64,000 nucleotides of DNA from Pseudomonas putida (GCF_005080685.1 NZ_CP039371.1:6014001-6078000); one strand, 5' to 3'. Positions 19,101 through 28,931 are shown, numbered from the stretch's first letter. Translations and numbers: made by a program. Notes: a model not told the origin generated them from the sequence alone.

Positions 19101-20660
19101 TTCCCGAGCCAGGCGGTCGAAAGCGGCCGCCAGCTCGGCGACCGGTAATACGCCGGCCATGCCGGCGCTGCCCTTGAGCGTGTGCAGTGCGCGCTGCAGG
19201 CCATCGTCGACCGGCGCGTCATGGCCGTGCGCCTGCTCCAGAAAGGCTTCGACGCTGGCAAGGTGGCCCAGCGCCTCATGTCGAAAGATGTCCAGCAGTT
19301 GTCGGTCCAGCCCGTCGATCGACGCACTCGGCTCAGGCGCATCGACACTGGCCGGCTTGCCCGGTGGGGGCAACTCGACCAGGCTCTCTACCAGGCATGG
19401 CACACCCAGGGCCGCCAGGCTGCGGCGGGCAAGATCGAGGAACGGCTGGCCATCGGCCAAGGGGTCGGCCACGCGCCATTGCAGGTAGCACTCGCCCGCG
19501 CTGATGGCCTCGGCCAGGTGCGTCAGCTCATCGACCGGCGGCTCGACCTCCAGGTGCTGCAACCACCCTTGCACGTAGGCCGCGCAACCGCCGAACACCT
19601 CGGCGGCGGCCGGCAGCATCAGCATCGCCAGGGCGCCACGCACCTGCTGCAGCAACCCCGGCAACGCCTGCAGGCGCTCGCGTGGCCAGCCAGACTCCAG
19701 GCAGTCGCCGATCAGTTCCTTGGCCTGGCGCAGCACCGCCAGCGCTTCTTCCAGCACTACCTGGCGGATCTCGACCAGGTCCGAGCCCGGCAGGCTGCCC
19801 TGGCCACTCTGCTCCATCGGGCCGACCATGCCATTGAGCGTGGCCTCGACGTACAGCAGCGCCCCAGCCACGTCCATCAGCACCGCATCGTCGGCCTCGC
19901 GCTCGGCATGGGCCAGCGCCTGCAAGGCCAGGACCTGGTCGATGATCACCCGTCGCGGCTGCTGGAAACCCAGCACCGCCAGGGTATCGGCGACGTGGCG
20001 CAACGGTGCCAGCAGTTGCTCGAGTTGCGCCGGCTGCTGCCGGTCGCCCCGCACGAACTGGTCGAGCCGCTCCTTGATACGCTTGAGGTCGTCGCACAGC
20101 GCCACCACCACCGAACGCAGCGCGTCGCGGCCTGGCCCAGCCTGCAATTGCTCACGCCAGGCACCCAGCGACAGGTCGAGGTCGGCCAGGTCGTCCTCAC
20201 CTGCCAGGCGCTGCACGGCCTCGCCGACCAGGCTGCCCTGCGCCAACGGCTCGACCCCGCGGCAAGCCCTGAGCTGGTTGAGCAGCGGCAGCATCACCAG
20301 CGGCAAGTCGTGTCGCGCTCCGCGCAGCCGCTGCAGGTACGCCGGCAGTTGCTCCAGGCCACGGAACAGCGCACCCAGGCAATCGCCACGCGGGCTGACC
20401 TGGCCGTCTGCCAGCGCCCTGGCGAATTGCTCCATCTCGTCGGCCAGGCGCGTGGCGCCCTGCAGTTCGAGCATGCGCAGGCAGCCATGCACCTGGTGCA
20501 GGTTGTCCACCACGAAGGCCAGCATCGACAGGTCGCCGGTTTCTCCAGCGAAGCGCTCCAGGGCCTGCCGGGCCTGACCCAGACAGTCGAGGATGGCGTC
20601 CTTGGTCCAGGCCAGGGCCACCGTGTCGTGGCGCTCCAGGCTTACAGCGGCGACAGCCAT
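16131..20660 (-). CDS. chpA: Chp hybrid histidine kinase, compact form (ChpA/PilL)
   Basis: A 1,509-residue CheA-type hybrid kinase for surface sensing and type IV pili. About 480 residues of degenerate helical Hpt-like segments come first. They are followed by a phosphotransfer domain with HTLKGSAGM (His493) and another with HTLKGVARM (His792). The kinase core follows, with the N box 'HMLRNAVDHGLESR' near residue 1090 and the glycine box 'GRGLGMDVV', then a CheW-like domain, then a receiver (about 1388-1509) with Asp1438 in LLLDIEMPRMDGFEV. P. aeruginosa ChpA is about 2,470 residues with more transfer domains, so this form is much reduced. PilJ lies just upstream. Confidence 0.92.
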   Translation of the reverse strand: MAVAAVSLERHDTVALAWTKDAILDCLGQARQALERFAGETGDLSMLAFVVDNLHQVHGCLRMLELQGATRLADEMEQFARALADGQVSPRGDCLGALFRGLEQLPAYLQRLRGARHDLPLVMLPLLNQLRACRGVEPLAQGSLVGEAVQRLAGEDDLADLDLSLGAWREQLQAGPGRDALRSVVVALCDDLKRIKERLDQFVRGDRQQPAQLEQLLAPLRHVADTLAVLGFQQPRRVIIDQVLALQALAHAEREADDAVLMDVAGALLYVEATLNGMVGPMEQSGQGSLPGSDLVEIRQVVLEEALAVLRQAKELIGDCLESGWPRERLQALPGLLQQVRGALAMLMLPAAAEVFGGCAAYVQGWLQHLEVEPPVDELTHLAEAISAGECYLQWRVADPLADGQPFLDLARRSLAALGVPCLVESLVELPPPGKPASVDAPEPSASIDGLDRQLLDIFRHEALGHLASVEAFLEQAHGHDAPVDDGLQRALHTLKGSAGMAGVLPVAELAAAFDRLAREYRGHQLPLREAELEQLTAALGLFQAGLGQLHVSPLAPIPGAAELIEQVERALDAHLGTPPEAHPQKRRRDPRQTAQFLGQAMDILLDAESLLSGWQEQPGQRQALETLLDQLTTLGHAAHLADLWAMDEVCEALLDLYGAVEEGSLAADERFFAQAQQAHETLIDMLDELAAGQEPTGRSATVEALRGLLDEGLAPDATGVVSATGVTSLEPIEGSVEVVGEDEQSAGDKALMEVFLEESADIVESAATALARWQADPRNAAEVENLMRDLHTLKGVARMVEISAIGDLAHELEFLYELLAAGRLPPTPALFSLLQNCHDRLAHMLDAVRLGQPLHAATALIDYIRNFSSAALADSVAAQAPAEAALVEAPAASPERAAGDMVKVDAELLDDLGNLAGEHSVIRGRIEQQVNDAQFALSEMDTTLERMRDQLLRLDIETQGRITSRQAFESDAYEDFDPLEMDRHSQLQQLSRALFESASDLIELKETLAQRAQDAHGLLLQQARVNSQLQEGLTATLMVPFERLVPRLQRVVRQVASELGKQVELVVGNAEGELDRSVLERMVAPLEHMLRNAVDHGLESRQARLAAGKPEQGTIHLNLLHEGADIVIEMTDDGAGVPLEAVRRKAIKRGLLDPAAQLSDHEILQFILRPGFSTAEKITQISGRGLGMDVVHEEVKQLGGSMSIESAQGKGARFLIRLPFTVSINRAVMVHLGDEQYAIPLNTIEGIVRVPPAELEACYQLETPRYVYAGYQYQLRYLGELVQGMPRPTLLNQRVPLPVLLVHSQEQSFAIQVDSLSPSREIVVKSLGPQFAAVAGLSGATLLGDGRVVLILDLLGQLRGQQRRLARLPGGSGVQRTLFGPAPRRPVLVMVVDDSVTVRKVTSRLLERHGMSVLTAKDGVDAMAQLEVHRPDVLLLDIEMPRMDGFEVATRIRGDARLKDLPIIMITSRTGQKHRDRAMAIGVNDYLGKPYQESVLLQSIAHWSQQHA

Positions 20661-20670
20661 GAACGACTCC

Positions 20671-22731
20671 TCAATGCGGCTCGGGGGGCGCGGGCAAAGT
20701 GAAACCGGACACCGACCGGCGCATCTCGCTGGCCATGCGTGCCAGGTGGCGAATACTGTCGGCGGTCGCGCCGGAGCCTGCCGAGGTTTGCGCGGTGATC
20801 TGCTGGATCACCGCCATGGTGTGGGAAATCTGCCCGGCCGAGGAGGTTTGCAACTGCGCGGCGTCGGAGATGCTGTGGATCAACTCGGCGAGGTTTTGCG
20901 AAACGCCCTCGATCTCGGCCAGGGCCACTCCGGCATCCTGGGCCAGGCGGGCGCCACGCACCACCTCGGCGGTGGTCTGCTCCATGGAGATCACCGCCTC
21001 GTTGGTGTCGGCCTGGATGGTGCGCACCAGCGCTTCGATCTGCCGCGTCGCCGAGGAAGACCGCTCGGCCAGGCGCTGCACCTCGTCGGCAACCACGGCA
21101 AACCCACGCCCGGCCTCACCGGCAAGGGACGCCTGGATTGCCGCGTTGAGAGCGAGGATGTTGGTCTGGTCGGCAATGTCGTCGATCAGGCTTACGATAT
21201 CGCCGATCTCCTGCGAAGACTCACCGAGGCGCTTGATCCGCTTGGCGGTGTCCTGGATCTGCTCGCGAATGTTGTCCATGCCGTTGATGGTGTTGTGCAC
21301 CACCTCGTTACCCTTGTTGGCGATGGCCACCGAGCGCTCGGCCACCTTGGCCGACTCGTAGGCGTGCGCCGACACCCGGTCGATCGACTCGACCATGTCG
21401 CCCACCGCTTCGGACGCCTCGCTGATCTGCTCGGCCTGGTGCTCGGAGGCCTTGGCCAGCTGGCGGGCGGTGTTCTGCGTATCCTGCACGGCGGCCGCGA
21501 CCTGCACGGCACTGTGGTTGATGGTCGCGACCAGGTCGCGCAACTGGTCCACCGAGTAGTTGATCGAGTCGGCAATGGCGCCCGTGAAGTCCTCGGTCAC
21601 CGACACGGTCACCGTCAGGTCACCATCGGCCAGTTCCTCGATCTCGTCGAGCAGGCGCATGATCGCCTGCTGGTTGCGTTCGTTCTTCTCCGCCGTTTCG
21701 CGCAGCTGGCGGTGGGTGGCACGCACCATCACCAGGCCGATGAGGATGATCGAGGCCAGCGCCAGCAGGCCCAGGGCATAGCCGCCAACGGTGTCGAGGG
21801 TACGCCCGCCGGCCAGGTTCTCGAAGCCGTTGGCCAGGTGCGAGGCCTCGTCGAGCAGGGTCTGCGACAGGCTGAAGATATTGCCGGCAGCCTCCCGCAC
21901 ACGGAACAGCTCGGGCGAGGTCTCGAGGATTTCGTCCACCGAACCTGCGACGAACTGGAACAGCTCGGCGATCTCGCCCAGGCGTGCCCGCGCGTCGGCA
22001 TCCTCGACCCGGGTCACCTGGATGGCGGCATTGCCGCTCAGCATGCCTTCGAGCACCTGGCCGAAGCGGCTGGCGTCGCGACCGAAGGCATCGGCCGCCT
22101 GCGCGGCGCTGTCGTCTCCAGCCAGCACGGTGTTGACCGAACCGAGAATGCGCTCGGCCAGCAGCAACTGGCGCTGGGCGACCACCACCTGGTTGGCCGG
22201 GGCGCCGCTTTGCAGGAGGATTTCCACCACCTTCTCGTACTCGACCTGCAACTGCGGCACCGTTTCGGCCAGGGTCGCGGCCACCTGGTGCAACGACAGC
22301 ACGGTCTGCTCGCTGGCAAGGATGGCATCGGCGTTCTTGCGCAGGTTTTCCCAATCCCGGCCCACCGTTTCCATCTCGTCGCGCACCGTCGGCGGCGCCG
22401 CCGGCAGGCCGGTGGACTTGTCGCCTTGGCGCAGGTAGCCCCAGCGCCGCTCGAAGTCGTTGCGCGCATCCGACAGCAACTTGAAGGCCAGGGCCTTGCC
22501 AGCCGCCGCCTCGGTGGCATTCTTGGCGATGCGCTGGGACAGCACCCGCAGCTCACCGGCATGGCCGATGTACTGCTTGTCGTGGTTGGACTGGGTGTTG
22601 AGGTAGGCGAAGTTGGCGAACAGCAGGATGATCGACAGGATCAGGATCACGAACAGTACGGTGATCTGCGCGATGCTGCGTGTGCGCGGGGTCATGCCTG
22701 GGGACGCAACGGTGGGAGCCGGCTTGTTCAC
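20671..22731 (-). CDS. pilJ: Pilus chemoreceptor PilJ
   Basis: A 686-residue methyl-accepting receptor, close to the usual PilJ length (about 682). It has one membrane helix near residues 20-41, a periplasmic PilJ-type sensing region to about 311, a second helix (about 312-335), a HAMP-like linker, then the signalling hairpin with '[20 protein letters not shown]' (an A-for-E variation is seen just after). The GTG at 22731 is chosen because it begins the known VNKPAPTV N-terminus 11 bases after pilI; an ATG at 22695 is the alternative. It feeds signals to ChpA through PilI. Confidence 0.92.
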   Translation of the reverse strand: MNKPAPTVASPGMTPRTRSIAQITVLFVILILSIILLFANFAYLNTQSNHDKQYIGHAGELRVLSQRIAKNATEAAAGKALAFKLLSDARNDFERRWGYLRQGDKSTGLPAAPPTVRDEMETVGRDWENLRKNADAILASEQTVLSLHQVAATLAETVPQLQVEYEKVVEILLQSGAPANQVVVAQRQLLLAERILGSVNTVLAGDDSAAQAADAFGRDASRFGQVLEGMLSGNAAIQVTRVEDADARARLGEIAELFQFVAGSVDEILETSPELFRVREAAGNIFSLSQTLLDEASHLANGFENLAGGRTLDTVGGYALGLLALASIILIGLVMVRATHRQLRETAEKNERNQQAIMRLLDEIEELADGDLTVTVSVTEDFTGAIADSINYSVDQLRDLVATINHSAVQVAAAVQDTQNTARQLAKASEHQAEQISEASEAVGDMVESIDRVSAHAYESAKVAERSVAIANKGNEVVHNTINGMDNIREQIQDTAKRIKRLGESSQEIGDIVSLIDDIADQTNILALNAAIQASLAGEAGRGFAVVADEVQRLAERSSSATRQIEALVRTIQADTNEAVISMEQTTAEVVRGARLAQDAGVALAEIEGVSQNLAELIHSISDAAQLQTSSAGQISHTMAVIQQITAQTSAGSGATADSIRHLARMASEMRRSVSGFTLPAPPEPH

Positions 22732-22742
22732 GTTGATAGGTC

Positions 22743-23297
22743 CTATAGCGCCACGTCGAGAAAGCCCGGAGCCTGGGCCAGGGCGAAGGGGCTGAAGATC
22801 GCCCAGTTGCGTTCCCGGGCGAAATGGCCCTGGACGAAACGGGCGGCGGCGCGCAGCAGCGGCTGCGGGGGCGACAGCTCCAGGCTGCTGAGGGCGAAGT
22901 GCTGAAGGCCCAGCACCTCGTCGACCAGCAGGCCGACGAACAAGTCGTCGTGGTCCAGCACCAACACCCGCCGCTGCTTGCCTGGCGCAGCCGGGCCGAG
23001 GCCGAAGAAACTGCTCAGGTCCATCACCGGCAACAGCCGCCCGCGCAGGTTGGCGACCCCGCATACCCAGGGTTGTACGCCAGGCACCCGGCTGCTGCGT
23101 GGCTCGCGCAGCACCTCGGCCACCTCGCCCATGGGCGCGACGAACCACTGCCCGGCAATACGAAAACCGATACCGCTCCAGTGCTGCACCCGGGTGTCCT
23201 GCGGCGGCTGGTCGGCCACCAGCAGGCGACAGCGCCGGTCGATGTCCAGCAACAGCTCGAAGGCGGTCAGCGACGCGCCTTGGGGACGGGTGGTCAA
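22743..23297 (-). CDS. pilI: CheW-like adaptor PilI
   Basis: A 184-residue CheW-domain protein linking PilJ to ChpA. '[22 protein letters not shown]', '[29 protein letters not shown]' and '[23 protein letters not shown]' carry the conserved CheW core (NLRG and D-L). Its start overlaps the pilH stop by 4 bp, so translation is coupled. The 22727-22743 junction to pilJ is equally tight. Confidence 0.93.
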   Translation of the reverse strand: MTTRPQGASLTAFELLLDIDRRCRLLVADQPPQDTRVQHWSGIGFRIAGQWFVAPMGEVAEVLREPRSSRVPGVQPWVCGVANLRGRLLPVMDLSSFFGLGPAAPGKQRRVLVLDHDDLFVGLLVDEVLGLQHFALSSLELSPPQPLLRAAARFVQGHFARERNWAIFSPFALAQAPGFLDVAL

Positions 23298-23659
23298 GCG
23301 CCCAGTACTTCTTTGAGCTTGGCGATCAGCGCGTCCTCTTCCACCGGTTTGGTCAGGAAGTCACGAGCGCCCTGGCGCGTGGCCCAGATACGATCGGTTT
23401 CCTGGTCCTTGGTGGTGACCACGACCACCGGTATGGCGCGGGTTTCCGGGTCCTTGCTCAACTGGCGGGTGGCCTGGAAGCCGTTCATGCCAGGCATGAC
23501 GATGTCCATGAGCACCGCGTCGGGCTTTTCCTGGCGGGCCAGGGCCACACCGTCGGCGCCGTTGTTGGCCTTGAGCACTTGGTGGCCGTGCTTTTCCAGC
23601 CATTCGGTCAGTCGGTACATCTCTGTCGGCGAGTCGTCGACAATCAGAACTCGGGCCAT
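23294..23659 (-). CDS. pilH: Single-domain response regulator PilH
   Basis: A 121-residue receiver with no output domain, starting [16 protein letters not shown]. The acidic pair is Asp8-Asp9, the phosphorylation site Asp52 in [12 protein letters not shown], the Thr in VVVTTKD and the Lys in FLTKP. In the Chp pathway PilH opposes or drains phosphate relative to PilG and controls pilus retraction. The frame is open upstream to 23911, but the ATG at 23659 starts the receiver. Confidence 0.94.
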   Translation of the reverse strand: MARVLIVDDSPTEMYRLTEWLEKHGHQVLKANNGADGVALARQEKPDAVLMDIVMPGMNGFQATRQLSKDPETRAIPVVVVTTKDQETDRIWATRQGARDFLTKPVEEDALIAKLKEVLGA

Positions 23660-23706
23660 GCTGTTTCCCCATCGGGCAAGTAGAGGCCGCGCCACGACGG
23701 GCGCGG

Positions 23707-24108
23707 TCAGGGTGCTTGTTGTTCGTGAGCGGCGAAACCGGGCACGTGGGCCCTGATCGCGTCGAGCAGTTCTTCCTTGCCGAAGGGCTTGGTGAGGAAC
23801 CGGTCGGCGCCGACCACCCGGCCACGGGCCTTGTCGAACAGGCCATCGCGTGACGACAGGAGGACCACCGGAATATCCTTGAAGGCACTGTTGTGCTTGA
23901 TCACGGCGCAAGTCTGGTAACCGTCCAGGCGCGGCATCAGCACATCGACGAAGATGATCTGCGGCTGGTGGTCGACGATCTTGGCCAGGGCATCGAAGCC
24001 ATCGCTGGCGGTGATCACTTCACAGCCCGCTTCGCCGAGCAACATCTGCGCGGTGCGGCGGATCGTGCGGGAATCGTCGATCACCATCACCTTCAGGGGT
24101 TGTTCCAT
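23707..24108 (-). CDS. pilG: Single-domain response regulator PilG
   Basis: A 133-residue receiver starting MEQPLKVMVIDDSRTIRRTA, with acidic Asp11-Asp12, phosphorylation site Asp55 in IIFVDVLMPRLDG, and the Lys in FLTKPFGKEELL. It is the output regulator promoting pilus extension in the P. aeruginosa pathway. As first gene of the leftward operon, its promoter should lie in 24109-24316, shared with the divergent gshB. Confidence 0.94.
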   Translation of the reverse strand: MEQPLKVMVIDDSRTIRRTAQMLLGEAGCEVITASDGFDALAKIVDHQPQIIFVDVLMPRLDGYQTCAVIKHNSAFKDIPVVLLSSRDGLFDKARGRVVGADRFLTKPFGKEELLDAIRAHVPGFAAHEQQAP

Positions 24109-24316
24109 GTATTGGGCTACCGTCGCTGCTTTATGCCGAAAAGGCTGCTCAGCAGCCGCAAAGGCCTGTTGTACAGCACTGTAACTGGCATTTTTAGCAC
24201 ACTACGGGTAGCCATTCCATCTGCTGCGCCCCTTGACCCGGGGCGTCCACAGCGCCACCCTGAGCCACTTTTCTTTCGATCCATCGCGGCCACGCGCCGC
24301 CAAGAGGAACCACCCC

Positions 24317-25270
24317 ATGAGCGTTCGCCTCGGCATTGTCATGGACCCCATCGCGTCCATCTCCTACAAGAAGGACAGTTCTCTGGCCATGCTGCTGGCC
24401 GCCCAGGCCCGCGGCTGGAGCCTGTTCTACATGGAACAGCGCGACCTCTACCTGGGTGCCGGCCAGGCCCGAGCGCAGATGCGCCCATTGAAGGTGTTCG
24501 CCGACCCGGCGCGCTGGTTCGAGCTGGGTGAGGAGCAGGACAGCGCGCTGGCCGAGCTGGACGTGATCCTGATGCGCAAGGACCCGCCCTTCGACATGGA
24601 GTTCGTCTACAGCACCTACCTGCTGGAGCAGGCCGAGCGCGAAGGCGTGCTGGTGGTCAATCGCCCGCAGAGCCTGCGTGACTGCAACGAAAAGCTCTTC
24701 GCCACCCAGTTCCCGCAGTGCATGGCGCCGACCCTGGTCAGCCGCCGTGCCGACATCCTGCGCGAGTTCGCCACCACCCATGGTGACGTGATCCTCAAGC
24801 CGCTCGACGGCATGGGCGGCACCTCGGTGTTCCGCCACCGCCCGGGCGACCCCAACCTCTCGGTGATCCTCGAAACCCTGACCCAGCACGGCGGCCAGCA
24901 GATCATGGCGCAGGCCTACCTGCCGCAGATCACCGATGGCGACAAACGCATTCTGATGATCGACGGCGAGCCGGTCGACTATTGCCTGGCGCGTATCCCG
25001 GCCAGCGGCGAGACCCGCGGCAACCTGGCCGCCGGCGGTCGTGGCGAAGCCCGCCCATTGACCGACCGCGACCGCTGGATCGCCGCCCAGGTCGGCCCGA
25101 CCCTGCGTGAAAAGGGCCTGTTGTTCGTCGGCCTCGACGTGATCGGCGACTACCTCACCGAAATCAACGTGACCAGCCCTACCTGCATCCGCGAGATCGA
25201 CGCTGCCTACAACACCGATATCGGTGGCAAGCTGATGGATGCCATTGATCGCAAGCTCCAGGCGCGCTGA
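24317..25270 (+). CDS. gshB: Glutathione synthetase
   Basis: A 317-residue ATP-grasp ligase joining gamma-glutamylcysteine and glycine. The N-terminal RLGIVMDPIASISYKKDSSL, 'LMRKDPPFDMEFVYSTYLLE', 'ILKPLDGMGGTSVFRH' and 'GLDVIGDYLTEINVTSPTC' are GshB marks. The ATG at 24317 matches the family start. It diverges from pilG, the order seen in other pseudomonads, and is followed by the TonB-like gene. Confidence 0.97.
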   Translation: MSVRLGIVMDPIASISYKKDSSLAMLLAAQARGWSLFYMEQRDLYLGAGQARAQMRPLKVFADPARWFELGEEQDSALAELDVILMRKDPPFDMEFVYSTYLLEQAEREGVLVVNRPQSLRDCNEKLFATQFPQCMAPTLVSRRADILREFATTHGDVILKPLDGMGGTSVFRHRPGDPNLSVILETLTQHGGQQIMAQAYLPQITDGDKRILMIDGEPVDYCLARIPASGETRGNLAAGGRGEARPLTDRDRWIAAQVGPTLREKGLLFVGLDVIGDYLTEINVTSPTCIREIDAAYNTDIGGKLMDAIDRKLQAR

Positions 25271-25361
25271 CCGCCGACGCGGAGCAAAACCGCAGAGTGG
25301 GGTATGATGCCGGTCCTTTTCGATTGAGCTGCTGCCCCGCCCTGCGGTTGCTGGATACCCG

Positions 25362-26267
25362 ATGACGCTGCCCGCCGACATCCCCGCCGACCTGCTGCCA
25401 CCCCGCATTCGCCCGGTGGACCGGCTGGGCTTTACCTTGTTCCTGGCTGCCCTGGTGCACCTGGCGCTGCTCCTCGGCGTCGGTTTTACCGTGGTCAAGC
25501 CGGCTGAAATACGCCACACCATGGACATCACCCTGGCCACCTTCAAGAGCGAGAAACCGCCCGAGAAGGCCGATTTCCAGGCCCAGGACAACCAGCAGGG
25601 CAGCGGCACGCTGGACAAGAAGGCGGTACCCAAGACCACCGAGGTGGCACCGTTCCAGGACAGCAAGATCAACAAGGTCACCCCGCCGCCTGCAGCCAAG
25701 CCGGAGGTCGCACCACCCCCCAGGCCACAGAAATCCGCCGTGGTGACCCAGGCGCCGAAGCCGCAGAAAGTCGAGCCCAAGCCCAAGGAAAGCAAGCCGC
25801 AGCCCAAGCCGGCGGCGGCCACCCCGGATTTCGACAGTTCACAGCTGTCGAGCCAGATCGCCAGCCTGGAGGCCGAGCTGTCCAACGAGCAGCAGCTGTA
25901 CGCCAAGCGCCCGCGCATCCATCGCCTCAATGCGGCCTCGACCATGCGCGACAAGGGCGCCTGGTACAAGGAGGAGTGGCGCAAGAAGGTCGAGCGGGTG
26001 GGCAACCTCAACTACCCCGACGAAGCACGCCGCCAGCAGATCTACGGCAACCTGCGGATGATGGTGTCGATCAACCGCGACGGCTCGCTGTACGAGGTAT
26101 TGGTGCTGGAATCGTCCGGGCAGCCGGTGCTCGACCAGGCTGCGCAGCGCATCGTCCGACTGGCGGCGCCGTTCGCGCCATTCACCGGGGACCTGGCCGA
26201 GTACGACCGGCTGGAGATCATCCGCACCTGGCGGTTCGCCCGCGGGGACCGGCTGTCGAGCAACTGA
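25362..26267 (+). CDS. TonB-family energy transducer
   Basis: A 301-residue protein anchored by one helix (about residues 20-42, FTLFLAALVHLALLLGVGF). A periplasmic Pro/Lys-rich spacer (about 85-150) follows, then a TonB-type C-terminal domain with 'YPDEARRQQIYGNLRMMVSINRDGSL' and 'LDQAAQRIVRLAAPFAPF'. It would couple the proton gradient to an outer-membrane process, but no ExbB, ExbD or receptor gene is nearby. A -10-like TATGAT lies at 25303-25308. It sits constantly between gshB and yqgE, as in related genomes. Confidence 0.88.
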   Translation: MTLPADIPADLLPPRIRPVDRLGFTLFLAALVHLALLLGVGFTVVKPAEIRHTMDITLATFKSEKPPEKADFQAQDNQQGSGTLDKKAVPKTTEVAPFQDSKINKVTPPPAAKPEVAPPPRPQKSAVVTQAPKPQKVEPKPKESKPQPKPAAATPDFDSSQLSSQIASLEAELSNEQQLYAKRPRIHRLNAASTMRDKGAWYKEEWRKKVERVGNLNYPDEARRQQIYGNLRMMVSINRDGSLYEVLVLESSGQPVLDQAAQRIVRLAAPFAPFTGDLAEYDRLEIIRTWRFARGDRLSSN

Positions 26268-26347
26268 TTCTGCCTGCGAACACGCTGGTACGAACGAGAC
26301 AACTGCGCACCTTGTCAGCCTCGCCACCTGGCGCCACACTATCGCTC

Positions 26348-26917
26348 ATGAAAACCCTCACGCCGAGCTACCTCAAGCATCAGTTCCTGATCGCCATGCC
26401 GCACATGGCCGATCCGAACTTCGCCCAGACCCTCACGTACATCGTCGAGCACAACGCCAATGGCGCCATGGGCCTGGTGGTCAATCGACCCCAGGAGCTG
26501 AACCTCGGCGACATCCTCGAGCAATTGCGCCCGGACGAAACCCCGCCAATCGGCACCCTGCAGGTGCCGATCTACCAGGGTGGCCCGGTGCAGACCGACC
26601 GCGGCTTCGTGCTACACACCAGCGAGTGTTCCTATCAGGCCACCGTCGAGCTGCAAGGCCTGTCGTTGTCCACCTCGCAGGACGTGCTGTTCGCCATTGC
26701 CGAAGGCGCAGGCCCCAGGCAGAGCCTGATCACCCTCGGCTACGCGGGCTGGGAAGCCGGCCAGCTGGAGGCTGAGCTGGCCGACAACGCCTGGCTCAAC
26801 TGCCCGTTCGACCCCGAGATCATCTTCGGCCTGGCCAGCGACCGTCGCCTCGACGCCGCCGCCGCCAGCCTGGGCATCAACCTGAGCCTGCTGACCAGCC
26901 AGGCGGGCCACGCCTGA
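26348..26917 (+). CDS. yqgE: YqgE/AlgH family protein
   Basis: A 189-residue cytoplasmic protein of the UPF0301 family. It begins MKTLTPSYLKHQFLIAMPHM and contains 'AMGLVVNRP', 'VYQGGPV'-type IYQGGPVQTDRGFVLH, and 'GYAGWEAGQLEAELADNAWL', all family marks. In P. aeruginosa the homologue AlgH affects alginate regulation; the biochemical role is not settled. The frame is open upstream, but the ATG at 26348 is the family start. The stop overlaps the ruvX start by one base. Confidence 0.93.
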   Translation: MKTLTPSYLKHQFLIAMPHMADPNFAQTLTYIVEHNANGAMGLVVNRPQELNLGDILEQLRPDETPPIGTLQVPIYQGGPVQTDRGFVLHTSECSYQATVELQGLSLSTSQDVLFAIAEGAGPRQSLITLGYAGWEAGQLEAELADNAWLNCPFDPEIIFGLASDRRLDAAAASLGINLSLLTSQAGHA

Positions 26918-27342
26918 TGGCCGAACTGCGCCTGCTGCTGGGTTTCGACTACGGCAGCAAACAGATCGGCGTGGCCGTGGGCCAGGTCATTACCGGCCAG
27001 GCCCGAGAACTGTGCACACTCAAGGCCCAGAACGGCGTGCCGGACTGGGCCCAGGTGGAAAAACTCATCGCTGAGTGGAAACCCGACGCCATCGTCGTCG
27101 GCCTGCCGCTGAACATGGATGGCACCCCCAGCGAGATGAGCGCCCGCGCCGAAAAGTTCGCCCGCCGCCTCAATGGCCGCTTCAACCTGCCGGTACACAC
27201 CCACGACGAGCGCCTGACCACCTTCGAGGCCAAGGGCGAACGCCTGGCCCGGGGCGGCCAGCGCGGCAGCTACCGCGACAATCCGGTCGATGCCATCGCC
27301 GCCGCCTTGCTGCTGCAGGGCTGGCTGGAGGCTAACACTTAA
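26917..27342 (+). CDS. ruvX: Holliday junction resolvase-like RuvX/YqgF
   Basis: A 141-residue RNase H-fold protein beginning [20 protein letters not shown], where [13 protein letters not shown] holds the first metal-binding Asp. '[27 protein letters not shown]' and '[10 protein letters not shown]' complete the YqgF signature. The family processes the 5' end of pre-16S rRNA and was earlier proposed as a resolvase. It is translationally coupled to yqgE (TGATG overlap) and lies upstream of pyrR. Confidence 0.94.
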   Translation: MAELRLLLGFDYGSKQIGVAVGQVITGQARELCTLKAQNGVPDWAQVEKLIAEWKPDAIVVGLPLNMDGTPSEMSARAEKFARRLNGRFNLPVHTHDERLTTFEAKGERLARGGQRGSYRDNPVDAIAAALLLQGWLEANT

Positions 27343-27394
27343 TCCGCTGCCGCCGGGCACCCCGGCGCGCGCCCTGTTATGGAGCCCGCACGCA

Positions 27395-27913
27395 ATGAGC
27401 CTACCCAATCCCGCCGAGCTGATCCGGCAGATGGCCGTCGACCTTCGCGCCCACCTGGCCCGCCGTGGCATCGATGAACCCCGCTACATCGGCATCCGCA
27501 CCGGTGGCGTCTGGGTCGCCCAGGCCCTGCAGCAGGAAATGGCCGACAGCAGCCCGATGGGTGTGCTCGACGTGTCGTTCTACCGCGACGATTTCAGCCA
27601 GAACGGCCTGCACCCGCAGGTACGCCCGTCGGAACTGCCGTTCGAGGTGGAAGGCCAGCACCTGGTGCTGGTCGACGACGTGTTGATGAGCGGTCGTACC
27701 ATCCGCGCCGCCCTCAATGAACTGTTCGACTACGGCCGCCCGGCCAGCGTGACGCTGGTCTGCCTGCTCGACCTGGACGCCGGCGAACTGCCGATCCGTC
27801 CCAACGTGCTGGGTGCCACCCTGTCGCTGGGTGCCCATGAGCGGGTAAAATTGACCGGCCCCGCACCGCTCGCACTCGAGCGCCAGGACCTCGCCACCGC
27901 TTCCGCCCTTTAA
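27395..27913 (+). CDS. pyrR: PyrR: uracil phosphoribosyltransferase / pyr regulatory protein
   Basis: A 172-residue type I phosphoribosyltransferase with the PRPP loop in [20 protein letters not shown]. It is homologous to Gram-positive PyrR; in pseudomonads it sits before pyrB and is thought to act mainly as an enzyme, since no RNA anti-terminator element is obvious before it. The ATG at 27395 is the family start. pyrB begins 14 bp after its stop, so the two are an operon. Confidence 0.94.
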   Translation: MSLPNPAELIRQMAVDLRAHLARRGIDEPRYIGIRTGGVWVAQALQQEMADSSPMGVLDVSFYRDDFSQNGLHPQVRPSELPFEVEGQHLVLVDDVLMSGRTIRAALNELFDYGRPASVTLVCLLDLDAGELPIRPNVLGATLSLGAHERVKLTGPAPLALERQDLATASAL

Positions 27914-27926
27914 AGAGTCCCCCGCG

Positions 27927-28931
27927 ATGACGCCAATCGACGCCAAGCGCCCGCTGCAGCTCAATGACCAGGGCCAGCTGCGCCACTTCCTCTCGCTCGA
28001 CGGTTTGCCCCGCGAACTGCTCACCGAGATCCTCGACACCGCCGACTCGTTCCTCGAAGTCGGCGCCCGGGCCGTGAAAAAAGTCCCGCTGCTGCGCGGC
28101 AAGACCGTGTGCAACGTGTTCTTCGAGAACTCGACCCGGACCCGCACCACCTTCGAACTGGCGGCCCAACGGCTGTCCGCCGACGTGATCAGCCTCAACG
28201 TGTCGACCTCCTCGACCAGCAAGGGCGAGACCCTGTTCGACACCCTGCGCAACCTCGAGGCCATGGCCGCCGACATGTTCGTCGTGCGCCACTCCGACTC
28301 CGGCGCCGCGCACTTCATCGCCGAGCACGTGTGCCCGGACGTCGCCGTGATCAACGGCGGTGACGGCCGCCACGCGCACCCGACCCAGGGCATGCTGGAC
28401 ATGCTGACCATTCGCCGCCACAAAGGCAGCTTCGAGAACCTTTCGGTGGCGATCGTCGGCGATATCCTGCACTCGCGGGTGGCCCGCTCCGACATGCTGG
28501 CGCTCAAGGCGCTGGGTTGCCCGGACATCCGCGTGGTCGGGCCGAAAACCCTGATTCCTATCGGTATCGAGCAGTATGGGGTGAAGGTCTACACCGACCT
28601 CGCCGAAGGCCTGAAGGATGTCGACGTGGTGATCATGCTGCGCCTGCAGCGTGAGCGCATGGCCGGCGGCCTGCTGCCCAGCGAGGGCGAGTTCTATCGC
28701 CTGTTCGGCCTGACCACCGCACGCCTGGCCGGGGCCAAGCCCGACGCCATCGTCATGCACCCCGGCCCGATCAACCGCGGCGTGGAAATCGAGTCGGCGG
28801 TGGCCGACGGCGCCCACTCGGTGATTCTCAACCAAGTCACCTACGGCATCGCCGTGCGCATGGCGGTACTGTCCATGGCCATGAGCGGGCAGAACGCACA
28901 ACGTCAATTCGACCAGGAGAACGCCCAGTGA
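27927..28931 (+). CDS. pyrB: Aspartate carbamoyltransferase catalytic chain
   Basis: A 334-residue enzyme of pyrimidine synthesis joining carbamoyl phosphate and aspartate. Marks are '[19 protein letters not shown]' (carbamoyl phosphate loop), '[16 protein letters not shown]', '[21 protein letters not shown]' and '[13 protein letters not shown]'. It has the N-terminal extension typical of pseudomonad chains, linked in this lineage to nucleotide effector binding. Its stop overlaps the GTG start of the next gene in GTGA, so PyrB and the dihydroorotase-like partner are made together for one dodecameric complex. Confidence 0.97.
   Translation: MTPIDAKRPLQLNDQGQLRHFLSLDGLPRELLTEILDTADSFLEVGARAVKKVPLLRGKTVCNVFFENSTRTRTTFELAAQRLSADVISLNVSTSSTSKGETLFDTLRNLEAMAADMFVVRHSDSGAAHFIAEHVCPDVAVINGGDGRHAHPTQGMLDMLTIRRHKGSFENLSVAIVGDILHSRVARSDMLALKALGCPDIRVVGPKTLIPIGIEQYGVKVYTDLAEGLKDVDVVIMLRLQRERMAGGLLPSEGEFYRLFGLTTARLAGAKPDAIVMHPGPINRGVEIESAVADGAHSVILNQVTYGIAVRMAVLSMAMSGQNAQRQFDQENAQ

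Noticed and set aside
15867-22905. Several long plus-strand frames opposite chpA and pilJ
   Set aside because: Shadows of the chemosensory genes caused by high GC at third positions.
24170-24205. TGGCATTTTTAGCA as a sigma-54 promoter before gshB
   Set aside because: The GG and GC elements are not the required ten bases apart.
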